Of a DNA stretch of 64,000 nucleotides, positions 41,545 to 49,464 are shown piece after piece. A model generated the notes under the pieces. The model was given only the letters and a program-made list of their open reading frames with translations, was not told where the DNA came from and ran no database searches. Made by a program: the position numbers and the translations under genes. Source of the DNA: Pseudomonadota bacterium (GTDB lineage Bacteria; Pseudomonadota; Alphaproteobacteria; Sphingomonadales; Sphingomonadaceae); contig JAEZZI010000021.1 of assembly GCA_023418595.1 (NCBI GenBank), forward strand, positions 143,151 through 207,150, read 5' to 3'. The first letter of the stretch is position 1; the number at the start of each line of letters is the position of its first letter.

Positions 41545-42363
41545 TTATGCGCGCGGCGTCTGAACGCCACCGGTCTGGCCGGCGGTCGCGGTCGGCGCCT
41601 TGCTCGCGGGCGCTGCTGCTGCGGCCGTACGTGCGGCAGCAGCCGTGGTCGCGCCGTGGTTCGGACGGACCGCGCCTTCCGACGCGAGGAAGCCGAGCAC
41701 ATCGGTCGAGAAGGCCGACAGGTCTTCCGCGATTGCCTTGTTCCGGCGCTGCAGCCAGTTGTACGAAAGCACCGCGGGAACCGCGACGGCGAGGCCCAGT
41801 GCGGTCATGATCAGTGCTTCACCGACCGGGCCGGCGACCGCATCGATCGATGCCTGACCCGCCGCGCCGATCTTGATGAGCGCGCGGTAGATACCGATAA
41901 CCGTACCGAACAGACCGACGAACGGCGAGGTCGCACCCACGGTCGCGAGGAAGGCGAGGCCGTTGCCCAGCGACGAGTTGATCGACGCTTCCGAACGCGC
42001 CAGCGAACCGTGCAGCCAGTCATGCGCTTCGACCGGATCGGTCAGCTTCTTGTGCTGGTCCTGCGCCGCGATGCCGTCATCGACGATCTGGCGATATGCG
42101 GAGTTCTTGTCGAGCTTTGCCGCACCTTCGCGCAGGCTGTTCGACTTCCAGAACACTTCGCGGACGCGCTTGCCCTGGTTGATCACCTTTTGCTGTTCGA
42201 ACAGCTTGGTGAACAGGATGTAGAACGAACCGATCGACATGATGACGAGGACCGCGAAGGTCGCCCATGCGATGACGCCGCCCTGTTCGAGTGCTTCCCA
42301 GAAACCGTAGGGGTTCGACCCTTCCGTAGCTGCCGCACCAGCGGCGAGGATGTTGATGAGCAT
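41545..42363 (-). CDS. exbB: ExbB/TolQ-family proton channel protein
   Basis: 272 residues. A first helix (GVIAWATFAVLVIMSIGSFY) and the typical pair further on: LAFLATVGATSPFVGLFGTV with IGIYRALIKIG, and GEALIMTALGLAVAVPAVLS with YNWLQRRNKA. Threonine and proline residues of the pore helices are present. The C-terminal alanine-rich tail (about 30 residues) is unusually long and low in complexity. It forms the pentameric stator of the Ton motor with ExbD. Confidence 0.94.
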   Translation of the reverse strand: MLINILAAGAAATEGSNPYGFWEALEQGGVIAWATFAVLVIMSIGSFYILFTKLFEQQKVINQGKRVREVFWKSNSLREGAAKLDKNSAYRQIVDDGIAAQDQHKKLTDPVEAHDWLHGSLARSEASINSSLGNGLAFLATVGATSPFVGLFGTVIGIYRALIKIGAAGQASIDAVAGPVGEALIMTALGLAVAVPAVLSYNWLQRRNKAIAEDLSAFSTDVLGFLASEGAVRPNHGATTAAAARTAAAAAPASKAPTATAGQTGGVQTPRA

Positions 42364-42429
42364 TTTGAGGTTCTTCCTTAGAAAAATCTGCTTCCGACCA
42401 GCGCCGAGGCACCGACCGCCGGCAAGGGA

Positions 42430-43116
42430 TTAGCGATCAAGCTGCCAGGTAACCGACAACGGATAAGTCGACTCGACGGGCTGGCCCGCCTCGTTCTGCG
42501 CCGGCGTGAACCGGGCCCTGCGCGCACCGCGGCACGTAGCGTCATCCAGCGCCGAATTGCCCGACGAACTGGTGATAACGCAGTTGGACACGGTGCCCGT
42601 TGGCGAAATCGTCAGCGTTGCGCGAGCGCGCCCTTCCGCTTCGTCGCGAATGGCCGAAGGCGGATAGTTGGCGGTACCGAAGAACCGGCCGATATCGCCA
42701 CGCGGACCAGCCTTCTTGCTGATCGCGGGCGGCGGAGGCGGGGCCGGCGGCGCGGGAGGCGCAGGCGGCGCCGGGGGCGCCGGGGGCGCGACGGGTTGGA
42801 AATCGGGGATGATGTCCGAGGTGCGAATGGGCGGCGAAGGCACCGGCACCCTGACGATCGGCTGCTGCACGACGACGGTCGTCTGTGGCGGCGGCGGGGA
42901 AGCGGACTCCGGTGGCGGAGGCGGCGGCGGCAATTCTTCCGGCGGCGGTGGCGGGGGCACGGTCACGTCGATGACGTTCAGTTCTTTCTGGGCCTTTTTC
43001 ACATATTCATATGCGAGACCCGAAATGAACGCATAACCGATAATGACGTGGATGATCGCAACGATCCCGATCGCCACAAACCGACTGCCACCTGCTTTTT
43101 GGTCAGCGTAGGCCAT
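42430..43116 (-). CDS. tonB: TonB energy transducer
   Basis: 228 residues: membrane anchor FVAIGIVAIIHVIIGYAFIS, a proline-rich periplasmic spacer (long runs of PPPPPP and PPAPPAPP), and the C-terminal TonB domain with YPPSAIRDEAEGRARATLTI, CVITSSSGNSALDDATCRGA and RARFTPAQNEAGQPVESTYP. It reaches across the periplasm to open outer-membrane receptors for iron complexes and other large substrates. First gene of the operon; the ribosome site GGAGTGACC is clear. Confidence 0.95.
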   Translation of the reverse strand: MAYADQKAGGSRFVAIGIVAIIHVIIGYAFISGLAYEYVKKAQKELNVIDVTVPPPPPPEELPPPPPPPESASPPPPQTTVVVQQPIVRVPVPSPPIRTSDIIPDFQPVAPPAPPAPPAPPAPPAPPPPPAISKKAGPRGDIGRFFGTANYPPSAIRDEAEGRARATLTISPTGTVSNCVITSSSGNSALDDATCRGARRARFTPAQNEAGQPVESTYPLSVTWQLDR

Positions 43117-43184
43117 TCAGCAAGGTCACTCCTAATTAACCCGTTCGAGACATCGCCCGGCCTGACGGCGACGGGAAACAAGCC

Positions 43185-43216
43185 TGACCGGCATAGGCGT
43201 TCGCCCATGCCAGTCA
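43185..43216. promoter_or_regulatory. Hairpin in the tonB leader region
   Basis: TGACCGGCATAGG and CCCATGCCAGTCA form a 13-base stem with two non-Watson-Crick positions around CGTTCG. It lies about 70 bases upstream of tonB and could be a leader structure; no T run follows, so it is not a standard terminator. Purely structural observation. Confidence 0.3.
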
Positions 43217-43344
43217 CGGAAACGATTCTCTAACTTCACGCCTTGCATTCCGCAAACCATTTGTCGGACGCAAGAAACGTACAAACGTCGTGGACAGGAA
43301 TTATTTCTGTATCAAGACAGCTTGGTTCGTTAACGGTATCCCGT

Positions 43345-44223
43345 ATGAACGCACTCGCCAAGCCTTTCGTTACGGCAACCGCCCTTTTGCTGGGCACCGC
43401 CGTGGTTTCCCCCGCTTTAGCGCAACTTGGCGCCCCTCCTGCCGCCGGCCAGCCGGTCGCCGATATCGATTATCCGCGCTATGCCGCACAGGTGATCGAA
43501 GCACCGTTGATCATCGACGCGACGGTGCGGTCGACCAGCCGGATTCGCGGCGACGAAGCGGTCGGTCTCGCTCCGGGACATGTCCGTTATTACGTCACCG
43601 CGGACGTGCTTTCGTTGATTCGCGGGACGACCGCGATCCCGTCGCGGGTCGGCTATCTGCTCGACGTGCCGTTCGATTCGCGGGGGCGCGCGCCGCGGTT
43701 GAACCGCCTGCGCGTGCTCTTGTTCGCGCGGCCCGTCCCCGGTCGCAGCGATCAGGTGCAGCTGCTGTCGAACGACGCGCATTACGACTGGTCGCCCGAA
43801 CGCGATTCGCTGGTGCGGCGAATCGCAAAGGAAGTCGTGTCTCCCGACGCGCCGCCCGAAATCACCGGCGTCGGCAACGCATTCCACACGCCCGGCGACC
43901 TGCCGGGTCAGGGCGAGACGCAGATTTTCCTGCTGACTGCGCGCAACGATCCCATTTCGCTCAGCATCCTGCGTCGTCCCAATGGCGAGCGGAGCTGGGC
44001 GGTATCGCTGGGCGAGATCGTCGGCGAAGGATCGCGCCCGCCCGCGCGCGACACGTTGCTCTGGTATCGCCTCGCCTGCGGGCTTCCCGGCGCGCTGCCA
44101 GAGGGCAATGTCGCCGCCGACATGCCCGAACATGCGGCCATCGTGCGCGAGGATTATCAGTTCGTGCTCGAATCGCTCGGCCCGTGCCGGGGCAGCGGCA
44201 CGCCCAATCCGACCGCATGGTAG
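43345..44223 (+). CDS. Hypothetical exported protein
   Basis: 292 residues from ATG 43345 with a cleavable signal peptide (PFVTATALLLGTAVVSPALA, cleavage after ALA). The mature part is beta-rich, with LIIDATVRSTSRIRGDEAVG, HVRYYVTADVLSLIRGTTAI and FLLTARNDPISLSILRRPNG; it has two cysteines far apart. I do not recognise a family. It is divergent from tonB and not obviously linked to it. Confidence 0.8.
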   Translation: MNALAKPFVTATALLLGTAVVSPALAQLGAPPAAGQPVADIDYPRYAAQVIEAPLIIDATVRSTSRIRGDEAVGLAPGHVRYYVTADVLSLIRGTTAIPSRVGYLLDVPFDSRGRAPRLNRLRVLLFARPVPGRSDQVQLLSNDAHYDWSPERDSLVRRIAKEVVSPDAPPEITGVGNAFHTPGDLPGQGETQIFLLTARNDPISLSILRRPNGERSWAVSLGEIVGEGSRPPARDTLLWYRLACGLPGALPEGNVAADMPEHAAIVREDYQFVLESLGPCRGSGTPNPTAW

Positions 44224-44232
44224 GCGCTTGCG

Positions 44233-44667
44233 CTATTTCCGGTGGCGGGTGAGCGTGATGCCGATCGCCTCGCCCGCCTCGGCGATCGCCAGCTTCACGA
44301 TCTTCACCTGAACGCGCGACACGCGTGCATCCTCGACGAACAGGGTTTCGGCGATGTGGTCGGCAACGCCCTCGATCAGGGTGAAATGGACGCCGGGCGG
44401 GAGCGACGTGCTGGCCGCCGCTTTCAGGTCGAGATAGCTTTTGGACGCCGACAAGGGCGTATCGGGCGCGAAATGTTCGGGACAGTCGAGATCGACGGTG
44501 ATCGAAATCCGCAGCGGCTGGGGAAGATGGGTTTCCTCCGAATAGACGCCGGTCAGCACCTGGACCTCCAGGTCATGGACTTCGAGTTGCAAATGATCCT
44601 TCAACGCGCATTCCCCGCTGGTTACGAAGCGCGCCCATAGCGGTGGCGTCCGCCGGGGGGAAGCCAT
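44233..44667 (-). CDS. folB: Dihydroneopterin aldolase family protein
   Basis: 144 residues from ATG 44667; TTG 44604 would give the more usual 120-residue length. The core EVQVLTGVYSEETHLPQPLR, SYLDLKAAA and FTLIEGVADHIAETLFVEDA fits the tunnelling-fold FolB family, with the glutamate of EET and the lysine of VQVKIVKLAIAEAGEAIG in the expected places. In folate synthesis it cleaves dihydroneopterin to hydroxymethyl-dihydropterin. Confidence 0.82.
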   Translation of the reverse strand: MASPRRTPPLWARFVTSGECALKDHLQLEVHDLEVQVLTGVYSEETHLPQPLRISITVDLDCPEHFAPDTPLSASKSYLDLKAAASTSLPPGVHFTLIEGVADHIAETLFVEDARVSRVQVKIVKLAIAEAGEAIGITLTRHRK

Positions 44668-44797
44668 ACGGGCATCCCCACTTGGGCACCGCCAACGCCA
44701 ATTTGCTTTGCGTGGGACGGGTGCCCCGCTAATAGGCCGCGCCCCGAGCCATCCGCCCGAACCACCCGCCCAGAGCTTCCGAAAGCCACAGCCCGCA

Positions 44798-45343
44798 TTG
44801 GACCAGCCCTTCGTCCCCCTCGAGACGATCGATCCCGAACGGATCGAAGCGCTGCTCGACCGTGCGTTCGGGACCGACCGGCATGCCCGTACCGCCTATC
44901 GCGTGCGCGAGGGGACAAAGGCGATTCGCACCCTCAGTTTCGCGGCGCTGCGGGACGACGGCGATCTGGCGGGGACGATCCAGTGCTGGCCGGTCGAACT
45001 CCGCACGCAAGCGCGCGCAGTGCCGATGATCATGGTCGGCCCCGTGGCGGTCGATCCGCGCTGGCAACACGCGGGACTGGGCAAGGCACTGATGACGCAC
45101 ATGCTCGCCATCGCCGAACGCTCCGCCCTCCCCGGCGCCGATGCGCTGATGCTGATCGGCGACCAGGATTATTACGGCCGCTTCTTCGGTTTTTCCGACG
45201 AACATACCGGCCAATGGACCCTGCCCGGCCCGTTCGACCGCGACCGGCTGCTCGCACGCGGGTGCCGGGTTCCGGCGCTTGCGGGACAGGTCGCGGCACG
45301 GCTCGTCCGATCGGGCTTGCCCGCGCCCGCGCCGATGCCCTAA
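44798..45343 (+). CDS. GNAT-family N-acetyltransferase (YhbS-like)
   Basis: Start uncertain: TTG 44798 gives about 181 residues and fits the family; a TTG at 44708 adds 30 residues of poor similarity. The acetyl-CoA loop is PVAVDPRWQHAGLGKALMTH (Q/R-x2-G-x-G/A), with LIGDQDYYGRFFGFSDEH as the usual YhbS C-terminal segment. Substrate unknown. In line with the DUF1285 gene 13 bases downstream. Confidence 0.8.
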   Translation: MDQPFVPLETIDPERIEALLDRAFGTDRHARTAYRVREGTKAIRTLSFAALRDDGDLAGTIQCWPVELRTQARAVPMIMVGPVAVDPRWQHAGLGKALMTHMLAIAERSALPGADALMLIGDQDYYGRFFGFSDEHTGQWTLPGPFDRDRLLARGCRVPALAGQVAARLVRSGLPAPAPMP

Positions 45344-45356
45344 CGGATCGATCATC

Positions 45357-45932
45357 ATGAACGATCAGACCCCCGACCTGTCGAGCCTGTCGCTCGCCGA
45401 CATCGCCCGGCTGGCCGAGGAGCACAAGCTGCCCCCCGTCGAACGCTGGAATCCCGATCATTGCGGCGACAGCGAAATGCGGATCGCGCGCGACGGGACA
45501 TGGTTTCACCAGGGGTCGCCGATCGGTCGCCCGGCGATGGTCAAACTGTTCTCGACCATCCTGCGCCGCGAGGACGATGGCAGCCATGTGCTGGTCACAC
45601 CGGTCGAGAAACTCGACATCGAGGTCGAGGACGCCCCTTTCGTCGCGGTCGAGATGAAGGCGGATGGCGAAGGCGAAGCCGCGCGGCTGCATTTCCGGCT
45701 CAACACCGACGACATCGTCACTGCCGGTCCCGACAACGCCATCCGGTTCGAGAGCCATGAGGACGGCCCCCGCCCCTATCTCCATGTCCGTCGCGGGCTG
45801 GAGGCGCTGATCTCGCGCGCGGTCTATTACGAACTTGCCGAGCGTGCGCTGGCGGATGCGAGCGGCACGCCCGGCATCTGGAGCGACGGGGCGTTCTTCG
45901 CGATGGAGCCTGTCCGAGGATCGACCGAGTGA
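45357..45932 (+). CDS. DUF1285 family protein
   Basis: 191 residues from ATG 45357. The family pattern is visible in ERWNPDHCGDSEMRIARDGT, WFHQGSPIGRPAMVKLFSTI, LRREDDGSHVLVTPVEKLDI and EDAPFVAVEM. The structure of this family is a small beta-barrel, of unknown function. It overlaps the Nudix gene by four bases, and with cca forms a three-gene unit often found in alphaproteobacteria. Confidence 0.88.
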   Translation: MNDQTPDLSSLSLADIARLAEEHKLPPVERWNPDHCGDSEMRIARDGTWFHQGSPIGRPAMVKLFSTILRREDDGSHVLVTPVEKLDIEVEDAPFVAVEMKADGEGEAARLHFRLNTDDIVTAGPDNAIRFESHEDGPRPYLHVRRGLEALISRAVYYELAERALADASGTPGIWSDGAFFAMEPVRGSTE

Positions 45933-46531
45933 CGCTGGCCAACCGGCTGCGCCACGCACTGGCGGCGGTCGATCACGATCAGCTGGTCCTGTTGACCGGC
46001 GACGATCGCGACACCGATGTCGGCGCGAGCGAGGCGCTGTATGAGGCCGCAGTGCTGATCGCAGTGACCGACCGGCCGACGCCGGGCCTGATCCTGACCC
46101 AGCGGCGCGACGATATGCGCAACCATGCCGGTCAGGTCGCCTTCCCCGGGGGGCGCATCGACCCGACCGACGCCGATGCGGTTGCCGCCGCCTTGCGCGA
46201 GGCGCAAGAGGAAATCGCGCTGGCTCCAGACGCCGTCGAGATCGTCGGAATCGCCGATCGCTATCGCACCGTCACCGGGTTCGACGTGACGCCCGTGGTC
46301 GGCGTCGTCGCGCCCGATGTGGTGCTGCGCGCCAACGAAGCCGAGGTCGCGGACATTTTCGAAGTCCCGCTCGATTTCGTGCTGGAGCCCGCCAATCACC
46401 TCGAAGCCAGCGTCGAATGGCAGGGCCGCGACCGGCATTATTACGAGATTTTGTGGAACCAACGGCGCATCTGGGGGGCGACCGCGGCGATGCTCGTCAA
46501 CCTGTCGCGGCGGCTGCGATGGACAGCGTGA
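45929..46531 (+). CDS. CoA pyrophosphatase-type Nudix hydrolase
   Basis: 200 residues from GTG 45929 (overlap with the DUF1285 stop). LTQRRDDMRNHAGQVAFPGG is the UPF0035 (NudL/YeaB) signature directly in front of the Nudix box GGRIDPTDADAVAAALREAQ with EEIAL: the catalytic REAQEE is intact. NudL-type enzymes hydrolyse coenzyme A and related pyrophosphates with Mg or Mn. It overlaps cca by 13 bases. Confidence 0.9.
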   Translation: MTLANRLRHALAAVDHDQLVLLTGDDRDTDVGASEALYEAAVLIAVTDRPTPGLILTQRRDDMRNHAGQVAFPGGRIDPTDADAVAAALREAQEEIALAPDAVEIVGIADRYRTVTGFDVTPVVGVVAPDVVLRANEAEVADIFEVPLDFVLEPANHLEASVEWQGRDRHYYEILWNQRRIWGATAAMLVNLSRRLRWTA

Positions 46532-47733
46532 CGCTGCCCGAAGCCGACTGGCGGACCCGTCCTGGCCTGCGCGAACTGGCGGCGGCACTGGGCGCGGACG
46601 ACGCGCGATTCGTCGGCGGCGCGGTGCGCGACACGTTGCTCGGCCTGCCGGTGTCCGATGTCGATATCGCCACGCGGCACAATCCCTACAGGGTGATGGC
46701 GACGCTGCGGTCGGCCGGGATCAAGACGATCCCGACCGGCATCGCCCACGGCACCGTCACCGCGATCACCGAAGGCGGCCCGGTCGAGGTGACGACGCTG
46801 CGTCGCGACGTATCGACCGACGGCCGCCACGCCCAGGTCGTGTTCACCGACGACTGGCGCGAAGACGCCGCGCGGCGCGATTTCACGATGAACGCGCTCT
46901 ATGCCGATCCGCAGACGGGCGAAATCTTCGATTATTTCGGCGGGCTCGACGATCTGAAGGCAGGCCGCGTGCGGTTCATCGGCGATCCGCTGGGCCGCAT
47001 TGCCGAGGATCACTTGCGTATCCTGCGCTTCTTCCGATTCATGGCGCGGTTCGGCGACATGCCGGACGAGGCGGGCCTTGAGGCGTGCGTTGTGCGCGCC
47101 AACGACCTGATGGCGCTGTCGCGCGAGCGAATTGCCGACGAGTTCCTGAAGCTGCTGGTCGCCCGCGATGCGGTGCGCGTGCTGCGGCTGATGATTTCGC
47201 GCGGCGTGCTGCTGCCGGTCTTGCCCGAAGTCACCAAAGACGGCATCGACCGGCTCGAACGGCTGACGCTGCGCGAGGCGGCGCTTGGCTTCGATCCCGA
47301 TCCCATCCGTCGCCTGATCGCCGTCGGTCCATCGGACGCGGCAAAGGCCGATGGGGTCGCTGCACGGCTGAAACTGTCCAACGCCCATCGCAAGCGGATT
47401 GCCGCCGCGATCGGCGATGCGAGCGAAGCGCCGCGCCCGCTTGCCTTTCGCATCGGCAAGCACGCCGCCATCGACCGGCTGTTGCTGGCCGATCTCGAAG
47501 AGGCCGACGCGGCGGCGCGCATGGCCGAGATTCGCGATTGGGACGTCCCCACCCTCCCCATCTCCGGCGGAGAAATCGTCGCACGCGGGATTCAGGCCGG
47601 GCCGGAGGTGGCCAAACTGCTGGGCCAGGTCCGTGACAAATGGGTGGCGGAAGGATTTCCCGACACGCCCCGCGCGCGCGAAATTGCCGATGTCACCGTG
47701 GATCAGTGGTTGCGCGAAACCAGCAGGTCATAG
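46519..47733 (+). CDS. cca: CCA tRNA nucleotidyltransferase
   Basis: 404 residues from ATG 46519. The nucleotidyltransferase head has FVGGAVRDTLLGLPVSDVDI (GGxVRD plus the metal-binding DxD), then TLRRDVSTDGRHAQVVFTDD and ARRDFTMNALYADPQTGEIF; body and tail are helical, beginning DHLRILRFFRFMARFG. The enzyme adds or repairs the 3' CCA end of tRNAs. Class II type, without an HD domain. It overlaps the convergent GGDEF-EAL gene by 31 bases at the 3' ends. Confidence 0.93.
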   Translation: MDSVTLPEADWRTRPGLRELAAALGADDARFVGGAVRDTLLGLPVSDVDIATRHNPYRVMATLRSAGIKTIPTGIAHGTVTAITEGGPVEVTTLRRDVSTDGRHAQVVFTDDWREDAARRDFTMNALYADPQTGEIFDYFGGLDDLKAGRVRFIGDPLGRIAEDHLRILRFFRFMARFGDMPDEAGLEACVVRANDLMALSRERIADEFLKLLVARDAVRVLRLMISRGVLLPVLPEVTKDGIDRLERLTLREAALGFDPDPIRRLIAVGPSDAAKADGVAARLKLSNAHRKRIAAAIGDASEAPRPLAFRIGKHAAIDRLLLADLEEADAAARMAEIRDWDVPTLPISGGEIVARGIQAGPEVAKLLGQVRDKWVAEGFPDTPRAREIADVTVDQWLRETSRS

Positions 47734-49412
47734 GCCGCGTCGGCCTCGACCGGGCGCGAGAACAGATAGCCCTGACCATAAGTGCAGCCCATCGCCGCCA
47801 GCGTCTGGGCAAGCTCGTTCTGCTCGATCCCTTCGGCGGTGGTCTGCATCCCCAGTGCCTGCGCCAGGCTGAGGATCGCGCGGACGATCGCGATCTTGTC
47901 GCGATCCGCCAGCATTCCCGCGACGAAACTGCGGTCGATCTTGAGCAGGTCGATCGGGAGCTTCTGCAAATAGGCCAGGTTCGAATATCCCGTGCCGAAA
48001 TCGTCCATCGCCAGCGTCGTGCCCAGATCGCGCAATGCCAGCACCGTTTGCGACACGCGGTCGGGATCGCCGACGATCGCGCTTTCGGTGAGTTCCAGCG
48101 TCAGGCGACTGCCGGCGATGCCGTGTTTATCAAGCACACCGCGCACCATGTTTGCCACCTGATCGCGCTGTAGCTGGATTGCCGACAGGTTGACCGCCAT
48201 GCGGGTGCCGCAATCGCCCCCTGCCTTCGCATCCCATTCGGCCAGCGTCCGCACGCATTCGTCCATCGCCCAGCGACCGAGCGGAACGATCAGCCCCGAC
48301 TCCTCCGCCACCGGAATGAAGTTCACCGGCGACATTTCGATTCCCTGCGCCGTCCGCCAGCGCGCCAGCGATTCGAACGAAGTGACGCGACCGGTCGCCA
48401 GATCGCAGATCGGCTGAAAGGCGAGATACAGATCGCCATTGTCGATCGCGCGGCGCAGTTCGGCCTCGATCGAGAATTGCTCGCGCGCATGGTCGAAGCT
48501 GCGCGATTGATAGACCTCGACGCGGCCCGTCGTCTGCGACCGCTTTACCGCGAATTGGGCGTGGCGGATCAGGTCTTCGGCGCTGTCGGCGCTGTCGGCC
48601 CCCAGCGCGATGCCGATCGAGCAATCGACCTGAACCTCATGCTCCGACAGGCGAAACGGCGTGGATAGCGCCGACTGGATTCGCTTGGCGACCTGAAACG
48701 CATCGCCCGCGCCGTCCTCGACCGACAACAGGATGCCGAATTCGTCGCCGCCGGTGCGGGCCAGACTGTCGCGACCGCGGAGCGCCCCTTTCAGGCGACG
48801 GGCCACCGAAATCAACAGTTCGTCACCCGCCAGCGATCCGATGCACGCATTGATCCGGCTGAACCGCGCCAGATCGACGGCAATGACGGCATGGGTCGCA
48901 AGCGCGCCCTCGGCCAGCGATTCGAGCAATTCCTCGAACCCCGCGCGGTTGGGCAGGCCGGTCAGCGCGTCGGTGAACATTTCGCGCCGCAGGCTCTGTT
49001 CGGTGCGATGCCGGATGGTGTTGTCGACCAGCGTGACGAAGCAACGTCCGATGCCTGCGCGGTTGTGGCGTCGGGCAAGCGTCACGCCGTAATGGCGACT
49101 GTCGACCGCCTCGCCGACTTCCCAGTCGAACTCGCAACGCAGGTCGGTGCTGCCCAGGAAAGCCGCGATACGCGCCGCATTGTCATCGACGAACACCGAC
49201 TTGCCCGATGTGGTCCCTAGTCCCGCAAGGCGGAATGCCCGGTTCACGACGTCCAGGTGCACCATTCCGTCGCGGAGCGTCGCGACGCAGCAGGGGACAG
49301 GGACCAGTTCGATGCCGGAGATATGGTCGCTCGTTCCGGGCACGGGCGCCGGTGGCGCGGTGATGACCGGCGCGTCGCGCAACGTCTGCGCTGCGGGCTT
49401 CCTGCGAAACAT
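47703..49412 (-). CDS. GGDEF-EAL cyclic-di-GMP protein
   Basis: 569 residues. A PAS-like N-terminal part to about residue 140 is followed by the GGDEF domain (FTDALTGLPNRAGFEELLES, with GGDEF at 221-225) and the EAL domain. The inhibitory site RxxD (R212-D215) is present five residues in front. In the EAL domain the first motif reads ESL (from FESLARW, E347), and VNLSAIQLQ, LELTESAIV, MDDFGTGYSNL, KIDRSF and AEGIE are intact, so phosphodiesterase activity is likely. It may make and break c-di-GMP or act in one direction. No membrane segments, so cytosolic. Confidence 0.93.
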   Translation of the reverse strand: MFRRKPAAQTLRDAPVITAPPAPVPGTSDHISGIELVPVPCCVATLRDGMVHLDVVNRAFRLAGLGTTSGKSVFVDDNAARIAAFLGSTDLRCEFDWEVGEAVDSRHYGVTLARRHNRAGIGRCFVTLVDNTIRHRTEQSLRREMFTDALTGLPNRAGFEELLESLAEGALATHAVIAVDLARFSRINACIGSLAGDELLISVARRLKGALRGRDSLARTGGDEFGILLSVEDGAGDAFQVAKRIQSALSTPFRLSEHEVQVDCSIGIALGADSADSAEDLIRHAQFAVKRSQTTGRVEVYQSRSFDHAREQFSIEAELRRAIDNGDLYLAFQPICDLATGRVTSFESLARWRTAQGIEMSPVNFIPVAEESGLIVPLGRWAMDECVRTLAEWDAKAGGDCGTRMAVNLSAIQLQRDQVANMVRGVLDKHGIAGSRLTLELTESAIVGDPDRVSQTVLALRDLGTTLAMDDFGTGYSNLAYLQKLPIDLLKIDRSFVAGMLADRDKIAIVRAILSLAQALGMQTTAEGIEQNELAQTLAAMGCTYGQGYLFSRPVEADAAYDLLVSRNH

Positions 49413-49464
49413 TCACCCACCGGCCTAATAACCAGTGGTTAAAAGCTGTTGAACGAACGCGCGG

